NCBI GenBank assembly: GCA_964386435.1
Contig: CAYLSV010000009.1
Span: 1 to 64,000, forward strand
Source: CAYLSV01 sp964386435
GTDB taxonomy: Bacteria; Planctomycetota; Phycisphaerae; Tepidisphaerales; Tepidisphaeraceae
Direction of reading: 5' to 3'
DNA length: 64,000 bases
The notes below the pieces were generated by a model that was not told the DNA's origin, made no database searches, and saw nothing but the letters and a program-made list of their open reading frames with translations. Shown here piece after piece: positions 33,507 to 44,200 of this stretch. Every line of letters starts with the position of its first letter. Positions within the stretch are counted from its first letter, which is position 1. The position numbers and the translations under genes are program-made.

Positions 33507-34523
33507 ATGCCGACCTTCCACGCCTTCGCCGCCGATGAGGCCAAGGGCGAGATCAAGCCGTTCGAGTATGACCCCGGCGAGCTGCAGCCGGGGCAGGTCG
33601 AGATCAAGGTCGAATCCTGCGGCGTCTGCCACAGCGACCTCTCGATGCTCGACGACGAGTGGGGCATGAGCCAATACCCGTTCGTCGGCGGCCACGAGGT
33701 GATCGGCACGATCGCCGCCGTCGGCGAGAACGTGCCGGAGCTCAAGGAGGGGCAACGGGTCGGGCTCGGGTGGTTCAGCCACGCCTGCACCCACTGCCGC
33801 CAGTGTCTGCGCGGCAGCCACAACCGGTGCGAGAACAACGAGCAAACCATTGTCGGCCGCCACGGCGGGTTCGCCGACCGGGTGCGGTGCAACTGGGTCT
33901 GGGCCACGCCGATCCCCGACGCCTTCGACGACGACGTCGTGCAAAAGCTCGGTCCGATGTTCTGCGGCGGCATCACCAGCTTCACGCCCTTCGTCCAGCA
34001 CGGCATCGACTGCCGCAGCCGGGTCGGCGTCATCGGCATCGGCGGTCTGGGGCACCTCGCCCTGCAGTTCGCCGACAAGATGGGCTGTGAGGTCGCGGCG
34101 TTCAGCACCAGCCCCGACAAGGAGCAGGAGGCGCGGGAGCTGGGAGCCGATCGGTTCATCGTCGCCAAAGATGCCGACGCGATGAAGCAGGTGACGGGTC
34201 ACTTCGACCTCATCATCAACACGACCAACGCCAAGCTGCCGTGGGACCAGTATGTCGAGGCGCTGGCCCCCGGCGGCGTCCTCCACAGCGTCGGCGTCGC
34301 CCCGGACTTCGGCCTCAGCAGCACCTTCCCGCTCATCGCCGGCCAAAAGTCCCTCGCCGGCAGCCCCCTCGGCAGCCCGAGCGTCACCCGCGATCTGCTC
34401 GACTTTTGCGCCCGCCACCAGATCGCCCCGGTGACGGAGACCTTCGGCTTCGACCAGATCAACGACGCCTTCGAAAAACTCCGCACCGGCTCGCCACGCT
34501 ACCGGCTGGTCCTGAAGCACTGA
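33507..34523 (+). CDS. Zinc-dependent NAD(P) alcohol dehydrogenase (CAD/YahK-like)
   Basis: A 338-residue medium-chain dehydrogenase. Catalytic-zinc ligands are C38 of CGVCHSD, H63 of GGHEVIG and a later Cys in MFCGGITSF. Structural-zinc Cys are at 94, 97, 100 and 108 (CTHCRQC ... C). The Rossmann motif is GIGGLGHLAL. CGVCHSD and the LGHLALQFADKMGCEV pattern are those of the cinnamyl alcohol dehydrogenase/YahK group, mostly NADPH-dependent aldehyde reductases with broad substrates. The substrate here is unknown. It stands alone between palindromes. Confidence 0.9.
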   Translation: MPTFHAFAADEAKGEIKPFEYDPGELQPGQVEIKVESCGVCHSDLSMLDDEWGMSQYPFVGGHEVIGTIAAVGENVPELKEGQRVGLGWFSHACTHCRQCLRGSHNRCENNEQTIVGRHGGFADRVRCNWVWATPIPDAFDDDVVQKLGPMFCGGITSFTPFVQHGIDCRSRVGVIGIGGLGHLALQFADKMGCEVAAFSTSPDKEQEARELGADRFIVAKDADAMKQVTGHFDLIINTTNAKLPWDQYVEALAPGGVLHSVGVAPDFGLSSTFPLIAGQKSLAGSPLGSPSVTRDLLDFCARHQIAPVTETFGFDQINDAFEKLRTGSPRYRLVLKH

Positions 34524-34551
34524 GGGCGGCGGGACGAATCGACTCCTCAAC

Positions 34552-34594
34552 CTCGCTGAAACCGCCTCAACGAGGCGGAGGCGGCCTTAGCGAG
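34552..34594. repeat. Family A compact hairpin
   Basis: A 43-bp copy: CTCGCTGAAACCGCCTC, AAC, GAGGCGGAGGCGGCCTTAGCGAG. The core matches family A, but the second arm is missing. It lies 28 bp after the dehydrogenase stop and may terminate that gene. Confidence 0.75.
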
Positions 34595-34660
34595 AGCCGC
34601 ATTGCGAAGCGGTCGCACGAAGGTGCAAGCCGCGTGAAGGCCGGAGCCGATGTTGATGGG

Positions 34661-36169
34661 ATGAAGCACAACGCACTGCATGCCGCCACGCTGTCGGTCG
34701 CCGAGCGGCTTGAAAACCGCCGGCTGCTGGCCGGTGACGTCGCCGCGTCGGTCGAAGGCGGCGTGCTGCGGCTGATCGGTGACGACCTTGGCAGCGATTT
34801 GCTCATCGACGCCGGGGGCGAATCGCCCCGCAGCTTCCGCGTGACGCCGCGGGACGGGGCGACGGTGAACGGCCAACCGACGCCGCAGGTGTTAGAGGGT
34901 GTCGACGCCGTGGAGGCCGAGCTTGGCGGCGACGACGATTCGCTGACCCTCAGCGGCCGGCGGCTGCACCGCCACGTTCACCTCGACGGCGGCCCCGGCG
35001 ACGACCGTTTGCACGTCCGCTCCAGCAAAGTCGCCGGCGGCATCGACCTCATCGGCGGCCCCGGCGACGACGCCCTCCTCGTCACCAAAGGCGATGCTCA
35101 AGCCCACCTCGCCATGGCCGGCGGCGAGGGCGAGGACACCTACCGCGTCAGCACCGGCCAACTCGTCGGCGGCCGGCTGGCCATCGAGTACCGGGCCGGG
35201 CCACGCAACGTGACGGCGGCGCTGGTCAGGATCCGCGGCGAGCTCGACATCCGCACGGCCGACGCCGTCGACCGGGTGCTGCTGAGCGAGAGCATGGTGG
35301 CCGGCGAGGCAACCGTGCACACCGCCGACGGCGACGATGAAGTGACCGCCCGCCAAACCGGCTTCCGCCGCGGCCACAGCTTCGACCTCGGCGGCGACGC
35401 GGGGGATGTGGAAGAAGCCGACCTGACCCTCGCCTGGGGCTTCCGCGACGGGCTGCAGGGCTGGGAGCCGCTGTTCGCGGATTACACCGAGGCTCATTTC
35501 AAGTTCGACTTGAACGGCGACGTTTTGGACGATCAGACCATCGAGGAGCAGTGGGAGCTTCGTGGCGAAATCGCCCCGCTGCCGGCCGGGCTGCCGCGCG
35601 AGGGCGCGCTGGTGCTGGGCGGCCTGAACGCCTCGGACGACCTCTACACCGGGGCCGTGAAGCGACTGGGCATTGCCGACGGCCTGGTGCCAAACCAGAC
35701 GTATGAGTTGACTTACGACATCGCCTTCGCCAGCGACAAGCCCGTTGCCGCTCCCGGCGAGGGCGTTGGCGGCAACGCGTAGTTCGTCCACTGGATCACC
35801 GCCGGGGCGACCAACAAACCGGCGGACAGGCGGCTGGTCGATCGATCGAATCCTGACTTCCCTGGCTTGTTCGCACCGGTCTGGCGGACGACGTTCAGCC
35901 GCGACGGCTCAGACGGCGGCGTCGCGGGCGTCGACGCGTCGTGGGTCGGCAACATTCAGAACGGCGGCGTGATGCTGCCGCCGGACCCGGTTCTCGGCCA
36001 CCTGCCCAGCCCGTGGCTCCAGACCCATCGCCGCCACGCCCACACCAGCACGGTGACGACCGACGCCCAAGGCAACCTGTGGCTCGTCTTCGGCACCGAC
36101 AGTGGCTTCGAGGTTTACAACGAGATCTACTACACCGGCGTCGCCGTCACGCTGCAGCCGGTAGAGTGA
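34661..36169 (+). pseudogene. Exported surface protein interrupted by one in-frame TAG
   Basis: From ATG 34661 the reading frame runs to TAG at 35780-35782 (373 residues), then continues in the same frame without another stop to TGA at 36167-36169; without the TAG it would be about 502 residues. The N-terminus has the planctomycete signal LENRRLLA at about 17-24. The middle has Gly/Asp-rich beta repeats (LDGGPGDDRLHV, LIGGPGDDALLV). The remainder, including the part after the TAG (VWRTTFSRDG ... LVFGTDSGFEVYNEIYYTGVAVTL), is a beta-sandwich-like module. The TAG falls inside that module, so the truncated product would lack its end. It may be a recent nonsense mutation, a sequencing error, or readthrough. 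Confidence 0.75.
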
Positions 36170-36266
36170 CCGGTCGGGTACGGTCGTTGGGCGTCGCGTT
36201 TGTGCCGTTGGCCTTCCGCGATTATCGTGCGACCTGCTGCCCCGGGTGGGGTGGGAGTTGTGAACC

Positions 36267-38741
36267 ATGACCGGGGCCGGGCGATTTATCTTCTTGGTGT
36301 TGCTGACCGTCGCCGCGTTGCCGGGGGTGGCGTTGGGGCAGGCGCGGGGTGGGGTGACGGGGATCGGACTGGACGGGGTGTATCGGGCGGGGAACTGGAC
36401 GCCGCTGCGGGTGCGGATCGACGGGGCGCCGCAGCCGGGGGCGTACCAGATCCGGGTGGAGCAGCGGGATCTGGACGGGCAGCGGGTGTTCTACACCACC
36501 GACGTCACGCTGACGGCCGGCGGGAGCCAGGCTTTCGAGGTGTATTTTCAGCCGGACCCGGTGGTGGGGTTGCCGGACAATCCGCGGGAGTTCGTGGATC
36601 AGTTTCGGGTGACGCTGGTGGACGAGGACGACAACGCGGTGCCGCTGAACGTGGGGCAGCCGCCGACGAACGTGGAGCGGTTGGGCGGCACCGACCGCGG
36701 CATCCGGCTCGTCCCAGTCGTATCGCCGCGGCGGGCACCGGACGGCGACTACAACGACCCCCGGCTGCGGGGCGTGGTCGAGACGACGCTGATGCCCACG
36801 GTGCGGCCGGACCAGTTGCCGTCGTCGATGCTCGGGTACGAGGCGATCGACGCGGTGCTGTGGGGTGATTACCCGCCGGACGCGCTCTCAACCGATCAGC
36901 GGCGGGCGCTCGGGCAGTTCGTCGAGAACGGCGGCCACCTCGTCCTCATGCAGCGGCCGGCGGAGTGGCAGACGATGCTCGGCTGGGGCGGGCTCTTGCC
37001 GGTGAACCTCGCTGCCCCGACGCGGGAGGGTGGCGGCGGGCCGTTGCCGGGTTGGGCCGTCGAGCCGCCGGCGGAGTTCGACGAGTTCAACCAGCGGCTG
37101 CGGAACCCGTGGCAGGGTCTGACCGGGCCGTTCGTGGTCGGGTCGGCCGAGCCCAAACCGGGAGCGAGCGTGCAGGGTTGGTGGGACGTGGAGGCCGAGC
37201 GATCGGAGCGGCCGTACCTGGTGCGGCAGGCGGTGGGCCGGGGGGCGGTGACGTACGTGGGGCAGGATTTAACCGACCCCGAGTTGGTCCGCGGCCGCAA
37301 CCTCGGGTGGAGCGGCGTCTGGGCGGAGGTGTTCGGCTGGGGCGACACGCCGGAGTTTTTGCCGGGGCAGAGCCAAAACCAGCAGATCCGCGACCGCGGC
37401 CGGCGGATCGCCGAGCGGTGGAACACGAACACGCGGCGGGACCTCGGCTTCATGGTGCTGGAGCAGATGAAGCTCAGCGGCCGCAGCGCGACGCTGGTGC
37501 TGGTGGCGCTGGTGTTCTTTGTCGCCTACTGGCTGCTCGCCGGACCGGGCTTGTATCTGTGGTTGGCGGCGAAGAAGCGGACCGGGGCGAGCTGGTTCCT
37601 GTTCGGGGCGGCGGCCGTGGCGGCGACGCTGCTCACGCTCGGCATCGTTTGGCTCGCCCTCCGCGGCGACCCCCAAGCGGCCCACAGCACCCTCGTCCGC
37701 GCCGACGCCACCGGCAAAGGCAACGTCACCAGCCGCCTCGGCCTCTACATCCCCAGCGACGGCAACCAGGCAATCGCGTTAGCCGACGCCGATGAGTTAA
37801 TGCCCTCGCCGATCTCGCCCTACGTCGGCGACCCGGCCCACACCGACGAGGCCAACCGCCGCGTGCCGGGCGAGTACGAAATCCCCGTGCCCGAGACCGG
37901 CACCGTCGCGGTGGAGGTGCCCTACCGCAGCACGCTCAAAAAGCTCGAGTTCGATTGGCACGGCGACTTCGGCGACGTCGAAGATCTGGGCGGCATCGCC
38001 GGGGCGGCCGACCTCTACCCGCCGGGCAGCCAGCCCGAGGGGCAGGCGGCGCGGCTGATCGACTTGCGGGGCACGCTGGTCAACAACACCGGCCGCGACC
38101 TGACCCGCGTCTACCTTGTCTTCGGTGCCCGGCGGTTCGGCGGGTGGCAGACATACATGCTGTACGTGCCGCAATGGCGCGACCGAGCGATCCTCGACAT
38201 CGCCCAGACGACCCATGGCAACGGCACCGAGGAGCTGCCCGCCGCCCGCCGGTTCGTCGGCAACCGCCGACCCACCGCATTCGGTAACGAGCGCATCTTC
38301 GGCCGCATGAACATCCGCGCCGAGTGGCCCGAGGCGATCATGAGTCGGCTGCGCGGCAACAACCTTGCTGGCAGCCAGAAGTTCGACGACGTGCGGGTGG
38401 CGGTGCCGGTGTTGAGCTTGTTCGACCTCTTCCCGCCGCTGCAGAACGAGCAAGGCGTCAGCGGCAGCCGGGCGGAAGTATTGCGGCGGGACTCGCGCGA
38501 CTTCGCCGTCTCCGCGGCCGTAACCGCCGGGTCGCTGGTCGTCGTCGCCGAGTCGGCCGACCCCGCCCCGCTGCCGGGCACGATCGAGGTCAACGGCGAG
38601 GTCCCCGAGGCCAGCGGCCAGATTATCTACCAGTTCATCCTCCCCATCGACCGCAGCCGCATCAGAGCCGCCGAAGCCCAGGCCGAGGCCAGCGGCGAGT
38701 TCTGGGATGATCAGTTCGACGAGGAAACGCCTGCCAACTGA
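36267..38741 (+). CDS. Large membrane-anchored partner of ABC ATPase
   Basis: 824 residues with a signal peptide (about 1-25, ending ALGQA). A beta-rich N-terminal region (WTPLRVRIDG) is followed by an amidotransferase-like Rossmann stretch (AIDAVLWGDYPPDALSTDQRRALGQFVENGGHLVLM), as in DUF4350/GldG-like proteins. Two membrane helices lie near 413-433 and 442-463, then a large C-terminal domain. It precedes the ABC ATPase gene by 47 bp and likely shares its transcript. I do not recognise the family; the analogy with GldG-type ABC auxiliary proteins is inference. N- and C-terminal domains should both be outside the cytosol. Confidence 0.65.
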   Translation: MTGAGRFIFLVLLTVAALPGVALGQARGGVTGIGLDGVYRAGNWTPLRVRIDGAPQPGAYQIRVEQRDLDGQRVFYTTDVTLTAGGSQAFEVYFQPDPVVGLPDNPREFVDQFRVTLVDEDDNAVPLNVGQPPTNVERLGGTDRGIRLVPVVSPRRAPDGDYNDPRLRGVVETTLMPTVRPDQLPSSMLGYEAIDAVLWGDYPPDALSTDQRRALGQFVENGGHLVLMQRPAEWQTMLGWGGLLPVNLAAPTREGGGGPLPGWAVEPPAEFDEFNQRLRNPWQGLTGPFVVGSAEPKPGASVQGWWDVEAERSERPYLVRQAVGRGAVTYVGQDLTDPELVRGRNLGWSGVWAEVFGWGDTPEFLPGQSQNQQIRDRGRRIAERWNTNTRRDLGFMVLEQMKLSGRSATLVLVALVFFVAYWLLAGPGLYLWLAAKKRTGASWFLFGAAAVAATLLTLGIVWLALRGDPQAAHSTLVRADATGKGNVTSRLGLYIPSDGNQAIALADADELMPSPISPYVGDPAHTDEANRRVPGEYEIPVPETGTVAVEVPYRSTLKKLEFDWHGDFGDVEDLGGIAGAADLYPPGSQPEGQAARLIDLRGTLVNNTGRDLTRVYLVFGARRFGGWQTYMLYVPQWRDRAILDIAQTTHGNGTEELPAARRFVGNRRPTAFGNERIFGRMNIRAEWPEAIMSRLRGNNLAGSQKFDDVRVAVPVLSLFDLFPPLQNEQGVSGSRAEVLRRDSRDFAVSAAVTAGSLVVVAESADPAPLPGTIEVNGEVPEASGQIIYQFILPIDRSRIRAAEAQAEASGEFWDDQFDEETPAN

Positions 38742-38764
38742 TTCCGGTCACTCATCACTCGGCC

Positions 38765-38788
38765 ACTCATCACTCATCACTTCCGCCC

Positions 38789-38791
<3 letters not shown>
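38765..38791 (+). promoter_or_regulatory. Family E 27-bp leader ending in ATG
   Basis: Identical over 27 bases with 21824-21850 and 56326-56352, ending exactly at the ATG of the ABC ATPase. A partial extra copy, CACTCATCACTCGGCC, precedes it. Confidence 0.6.
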
Positions 38792-39729
<938 letters not shown>

Positions 39730-39733
<4 letters not shown>

Positions 39734-39993
39734 GCGCCGAAGACCCCGCCGTCCCCTACGCCACGGCAACGACGGACTGGCAACCCAGCGGGTTGGTGCC
39801 GTTGTGGTGCGGCATGGGGTTGATCGTCCTCGGCGGCGTGATGCTCATCGCCGCCACTTTCGCCGCCGCCATGGGCGTCGACACGAACGACGCGATGAAC
39901 TGGATGCTCGTTCTTATCAGCTTCACTGCTGTTCCCCTGCTGCTCTGGGGTTGCTCGTTGACGTGGCGAGCGCTGCGGCGGTTCAATTTGTGA
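39730..39993 (+). CDS. Small two-helix membrane protein coupled to ABC ATPase
   Basis: An 87-residue protein with two hydrophobic helices (about 22-47 and 58-77) and a basic end, LTWRALRRFNL. ATG 39730 overlaps the ABC ATPase stop as ATGA, so it is translationally coupled. It is too small to be a transporter permease; it may be an accessory subunit. No family is recognised. Confidence 0.65.
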
Positions 39994-40005
39994 CCTGCAT
40001 CATTG

Positions 40006-40053
40006 GGGTAGCAGACGATGCCCGACAGGCGGAGCAAGCTCCGCGGCTACCCC
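40006..40053. repeat. Family B-related hairpin
   Basis: Outer arms GGGGTAGC (40006-40013) and GCTACCCC (40046-40053) enclose a hairpin GCGGAGC-AA-GCTCCGC. It lies 12 bp after the stop of the small membrane protein gene and before the convergent gene ending at 40097, so it may act as a terminator. Confidence 0.7.
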
Positions 40054-40096
40054 AGATCGAGGCGAGGCCACCCGATTGCCTCGGGGACCTGTCGCG

Positions 40097-40954
40097 TCAC
40101 ACGTTGTAGACCGACAGGTCCGTGTTCAGCACCGCCAGCACGATCGCGGCGAAGGACATCAAACCCACCACCACCAGCCCCGGCCAGCGGCGGCCCTTTG
40201 CCAGCTTGTTCGCCCACAGGCCCAGCGGGGCGAGCAGTGTTAGCAGGGTTGCCAGGTAGAACGCCAACGCCGGGCCCGGCGGTTCCAAATACGGGTCAGG
40301 CTCGCCGCCCCAGCTCGCCCACAATTCCATTAGCGGCGGATCGAACGAGCTGCGGGCGACTTGGGCGTGAACCACGGCGAAGCCGATGACGGTCAGGTAC
40401 GCCGCCACCGCGGCCGACGGGCGGCGGGGTGCAATCAGCAGCACGCTCAGCACGACGAGCAGCGCCACCGTCGCCAGCGCCGCGTTTTCCAACCCGGCGA
40501 ACATCGTCAACATCGCCGCCGGCACCAGCGGCAGGATTGCCGCCGCCCCCTCCCACGCCGACACGGGCCACGGCTCGCCAACGTCCCGCCGCCCCAGCGC
40601 CGGCAGCGCCAGCCACGGCACGAAGGCCGCCGCCGTCCCGAGCCACCGCGTTGCCGCCGAATCGACCGGGGCGAACGACCCCTGGAACACGATCAAGCTC
40701 ACCACCACCGCCGCCACGGCGAGGCCGNNNNNNNNNNCCACCACCCCGCCGGCGATCAAGCCGGCCAGCACCAAAAATCGCCACCCGCCGTCCGACTCCA
40801 ACAACCACGGCCCCACCCCCAGCAACACCACGAGCGGCACCAGCCAACCCCGCCACGCCGCCGGCAGCTTCCACAGCGCACCCGCCGCCACGACGCCCAC
40901 CACCAGCGGCACCGCCGCCGCCCAGATCGCGTTGTCGAGCATCGCCTGCCACAT
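40097..40954 (-). CDS. Polytopic membrane protein, unknown
   Basis: About 285 residues, with seven to eight hydrophobic helices and few polar loops. The coding sequence contains a 10-N gap (40728-40737), so a few residues near 73-76 and possibly the true spacing are unknown; the frame happens to stay open across it. No motif is recognised. It is flanked by two family B elements and faces the ABC operon. It could be a permease-like partner of the nearby ATPase, but the opposite strand argues against this. Confidence 0.6.
   Translation of the reverse strand: MWQAMLDNAIWAAAVPLVVGVVAAGALWKLPAAWRGWLVPLVVLLGVGPWLLESDGGWRFLVLAGLIAGGVVXXXXGLAVAAVVVSLIVFQGSFAPVDSAATRWLGTAAAFVPWLALPALGRRDVGEPWPVSAWEGAAAILPLVPAAMLTMFAGLENAALATVALLVVLSVLLIAPRRPSAAVAAYLTVIGFAVVHAQVARSSFDPPLMELWASWGGEPDPYLEPPGPALAFYLATLLTLLAPLGLWANKLAKGRRWPGLVVVGLMSFAAIVLAVLNTDLSVYNV
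40728..40737. other. Assembly gap (10 N)
   Basis: A 10-N run inside the polytopic membrane protein gene; probably a nominal gap size. Confidence 0.95.
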
Positions 40955-40981
40955 GGGAAGCCTTCACGGGTGAAGAAGCGC

Positions 40982-41062
40982 CGGTAGCTGCGACTCCGCG
41001 AGTCGCAGTTCGGTGAAACCTCGCGTCCGCCCGGACTGCGGCTCGCCGAGCCGCAGCTACCC
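40982..41062. repeat. Family B double-hairpin repeat, 81 bp
   Basis: Left arm inner stem GCGACTC/GAGTCGC, right arm GCGGCTC/GAGCCGC; both perfect, although different from each other. The outer shell GGTAGCTGCG ... CGCAGCTACC is kept. It lies upstream of the membrane protein gene (start 40954) and downstream of the YceI gene (end 41115). Confidence 0.88.
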
Positions 41063-41114
41063 CGCGTCGTTGACGATCAAGGTGCTCTGGATCTCACGGA
41101 GCGTGAACGGAATC

Positions 41115-41735
41115 TCAGCCCGCCACGCCCTGCAAACCGACCATGAGCGTGACCTCATCGCCCAAGCTGCCGGCGTCGACGCCCTCGGTCATGCCGAAGT
41201 CGCTGCGGTTGAACGTCAGCGTGATGTCGGCCCCGACCCGCTCGCCACGCGGCGTGCTGCCGGCGTTGATCTGGTGCAGCGTCGCCTCGACCGACTTCGT
41301 CACGCCGCGCAAGGTGAGATCGCCGGTGAGGGTGTGGGTGCCGTCGTCGTTGGCGGTGACGCCCGTGCTGACGAACCGCAGCTCCGGGTGCTGGCGGGCG
41401 TCGAAATACTCCGGGGCCATCAGGTGGCGGTTCCGCTGGGCGTTGTGGGTGTCGATCGAGGACACCGGCACCGTCACGTCGCAAGCGAACGTCATCGGCT
41501 CGCCGCCGTAGCTCATGCTGCCGCTGAACTCGGTGAACTGCCCGTAAAACGGCCCCATACCGTTCCACTGGATCTTGAACACGGCCGCGGTGTGCACCGC
41601 GTCGACGTTGTACGACCGCGACTCCTGCACCGCCGCCGCCGCCGCCGCAGGTTCCACCGGCACGGCGACATGCACCACCCCAGACACGGCAACGGCGAAC
41701 AAACCAACAGCAGCAAAACGGACGAAACGGCTCAT
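41115..41735 (-). CDS. YceI-family periplasmic lipid-binding protein
   Basis: 206 residues from ATG 41735, with a signal peptide (hydrophobic core VGLFAVAVSGVVHVAV, cleavage after the Ala run near 35). The mature part opens YNVDAVHTAAVFKIQW and contains SSIDTHNAQRNRHLMAPEYFD, both typical of the YceI lipocalin-like barrel, which binds polyisoprenoid chains in characterised members. The end, NRSDFGM, is the last conserved strand. It is probably periplasmic. The longer reading frame upstream of 41735 is not coding. Confidence 0.92.
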   Translation of the reverse strand: MSRFVRFAAVGLFAVAVSGVVHVAVPVEPAAAAAAVQESRSYNVDAVHTAAVFKIQWNGMGPFYGQFTEFSGSMSYGGEPMTFACDVTVPVSSIDTHNAQRNRHLMAPEYFDARQHPELRFVSTGVTANDDGTHTLTGDLTLRGVTKSVEATLHQINAGSTPRGERVGADITLTFNRSDFGMTEGVDAGSLGDEVTLMVGLQGVAG

Positions 41736-41853
41736 GAGAATCTCCGGGAGTGAATGCGGCACGACGAGTACCTGTTGCAACAGGCTACCGCAACGAACGG
41801 ATGTTGTCAACGCTTGTTCCGCAGCGTCCCGGCGGAAGATGAGCAGCCGCGAG

Positions 41854-43294
41854 TTAATCCGCCACGTCGCCCACGCGGTGCCCGGCCAACGACGCCAGCG
41901 GCACCTCGCGAGGCTCGTCTTCAAGCGTCGCCGGCACGATCAGCAGCTTCTGCCGATCACCGGCGACGGCGGCAATCTGCCCGCCCTCGGCGGCGACGGC
42001 CCGTGTGCCGCCCGCCACCGGCAAACGCCGGGCGAGGCCGTCATCGGGGCCGAACAACTCGACGCCGGCGTCGGTCGCCAGCACGAGTCGCCCCGACCCG
42101 GCCAGCGGCAGCACCGTGGCGTGACGCACCCGGCAGCCCGTCGCCCGCTTGCCCTCGGGGGCAAGCGTCGCCCCGTCGTAAAGATGCACGTCGCCCGCCG
42201 CCGTCACGGCAACCAGCCGACGGTCCAGTGGCAGCAGGGCCACGCCCTCGATTGGCAGCAAGTCGATGAGCTGCACGTCGTCGCCATCCACGGCGACGAG
42301 TTGGTTGCCAGCTAGTAGCGCGAGCCGCCCGTCGTTGAGCGGCAGCGGGCAGCGGGCCGAACCGCGCAGGCGGTCGACGCCCACGGTCTGCGGCTGGTTG
42401 CCGTGCCACACGGTGAGGCCGAGCTTCGAGTGGGTCGCCACCACCCGCCCGGCGGCGTCGCGGCAGGCGGCGTTGAAGCCGGCGGCGTCGTCCGTTTCGA
42501 TCGCCAGCGGCGTCGGCTCGGCGTGCCCCTCGATCAGCCACACCCCGCCCCGGCAGCCCACCGCCAGCACGTTGGCGTCGAGCCGGGTCACGCTCCGGGC
42601 CGGCCCCAGCGTCGGCGGCAACCGGCGGATTCTCGGCGGTTCTTCACCAGAAACCGTCAACAACGCATCGCCCGCCACCGCGACGAAGCTGGCGTCGGTA
42701 ACCGGCTGGGCCGAGAGCAGCGCGCCCACCACGTCGCCGCGGACGTCGTCGGCGAGGCGGTCGATGAGCACGCCGGCCGGCACGTCGGGGGCTTGTTGCC
42801 GGGCATTCGCGAACAGTTGAAGCACCTCCGCCGCCCGCCGCAGCGTCGGCGAGTCGAGCCGAAGCTCCGCCGGCGGCAGGATCTCGATGCCCAGCCCGAA
42901 CGCCGCGGCCTTGACGGCGTCGGTGAACGCCAACCGCATCGACTCCAGCGACGGCCCGATGGCCGCCTCGGCGTCAAGCGTTTTTGCCGCCGCGGTAATG
43001 GCGGGCATCGCTTTGTCCCGGAGCGTCGCCGCCACCGTCNNNNNNNNNNNNNNNNNNNNNNNNNNNNNNNNNNNNNNNNNNNNNNNNNNNNNNNNNNNNN
43101 NNNNNNNNNNNNTGCTCGGCGAACACCGCAGCATCCGCCCGACTGTCGGCCGGCCGCGCCCGCACCGTCAGCGTCGCCTCGAGCCCGTGCCCGTCGGCGG
43201 CCACCAGATCGACAAAGTGCAGCGGCAACCGCATGGCCGCGCCGCCTTCGACGCGACCCGCAGCACGTTGGGCGAAAGCCGTCGCGTGGGCCAT
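41854..43294 (-). CDS. Beta-propeller-like protein, interrupted by assembly gap
   Basis: The gene is split by 73 N (43040-43112), so its reading frame changes across the gap because the gap size is arbitrary. The N-terminal piece starts at ATG 43294 (MAHATAFAQRAAGRVEG). The C-terminal piece is about 390 residues: a helical part (to about residue 130 of that piece), then repeated beta units with patterns such as LAVGCRGGVWLIEG, RLVAVTAAGDVHLYDG and RLVLATDAGVELFG, which look like WD40/PQQ-type propeller blades. No signal peptide is seen. The function is unknown. It follows the YceI gene upstream on the same strand with 118 bp between. Confidence 0.6.
43040..43112. other. Assembly gap (73 N)
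   Basis: A run of N within the propeller-like gene; the two parts are in different frames, so the true gap is not a multiple that keeps frame with 73 bases. Confidence 0.95.
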
Positions 43295-43366
43295 GCGAGC
43301 ATGATACGGGCCGGCCCCGTTCCAGCGTCGGTCTGAGTTTGGAATGGCGACTCCCGCCTTCATCGC

Positions 43367-43493
43367 GCGTCGCCGGGCTCCCCCACCGCCTCGTAGAGGC
43401 NNNNNNNNNNGGCGGGGCTACGCCTGCGTTCGGAGCGGCTAGAAGTTCGTGTGTAGCCCCGCCTCTACGAGGCGGTGGGGGTTTCAGCGACGC
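43367..43493. repeat. Family A inverted repeat with gap
   Basis: Arms GCGTCGCC...CCCCCACCGCCTCGTAGAGGC and the inverse ending GGGGGTTTCAGCGACGC, with a 10-N gap at 43401-43410 in the left arm. The central loop, GCGGCTAGAAGTTCGTG, is shared almost exactly with 44201-44311. The right arm overlaps the 3' end of the gene ending at 43465 and encodes its last residues. Confidence 0.85.
43401..43410. other. Assembly gap (10 N)
   Basis: A short N run inside the left arm of a palindrome; assembly probably broke at the hairpin. Confidence 0.95.
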
Positions 43494-44133
43494 CCGCTTC
43501 CCCGATCATGCCGCACTCGGGGCACGTGGCCTGCCCGCCGCTGCGCAGGTTGTAGCCGCAGACCAAGCACTGTCCGGTTTCCAGCCGACGCGCCACCCGC
43601 CACCGTCGGCGGCAGCGCACCAGCCGAAACGTCGGCAGGATCGCCAGTAACACCAGCGGGCACCACGCCGGCACCGTCAGGCTCCGGTCGCCCCCGGTCA
43701 GCGGCGGCAGGGCCGGGTCGAACTGCCGGTAATCGCTGACGCGGGACCCGAACTGGAAGCCGGCGAAGTTGGCATGCTCATCCTCCACACCCGGCGGCGG
43801 GTCGGGGTAGATCGGGTAAATCGGGTTTGGCATCACGTGATGCTCGAGCGTGTGATCCGGCTGGATGTCCGGCTCGTGCCAGAAGTGGTACGTCCCGTTG
43901 GTCCAACCCCAGCTGTGTTCGACGAAGAAGCCGCCGCGGGCGGTTGCGACCATCACGTGGTCGTGCCGGTGCCAAATGTCGGCTTTTTTCGGCAGCTTTG
44001 GATGTGACGCGATCCTGTTCCAAGTCAGCGAGTGCGCCCGCACGAAGCTCACCAGCATGGCGGCGGCCACGATGACGAACAACAGCAGCGACACGCCGCT
44101 GCCGAGCGTAAACAGCGGGCGGAGCCGACGCAT
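43465..44133 (-). CDS. Membrane protein with C-terminal CxxCGY zinc ribbon
   Basis: 222 residues from ATG 44133. There is an N-terminal membrane helix (about 8-30), an extracytoplasmic domain with many His and aromatic residues, a second helix (about 153-170), then a basic stretch and the zinc ribbon CLVCGYNLRSG ... CPECG. This membrane-plus-ribbon design is common in Phycisphaerae, and its role is unknown. The last residues, AETPTAS plus the stop, are encoded by the family A repeat, so the C-terminus was added or replaced by the repeat. Confidence 0.7.
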   Translation of the reverse strand: MRRLRPLFTLGSGVSLLLFVIVAAAMLVSFVRAHSLTWNRIASHPKLPKKADIWHRHDHVMVATARGGFFVEHSWGWTNGTYHFWHEPDIQPDHTLEHHVMPNPIYPIYPDPPPGVEDEHANFAGFQFGSRVSDYRQFDPALPPLTGGDRSLTVPAWCPLVLLAILPTFRLVRCRRRWRVARRLETGQCLVCGYNLRSGGQATCPECGMIGEAGVAETPTAS

Positions 44134-44200
44134 GCGATACAGGTTACACGATGCACGCAAGGCCGGGTTGCGCACCGGCTTGACCCTTCAAAACCACAGT

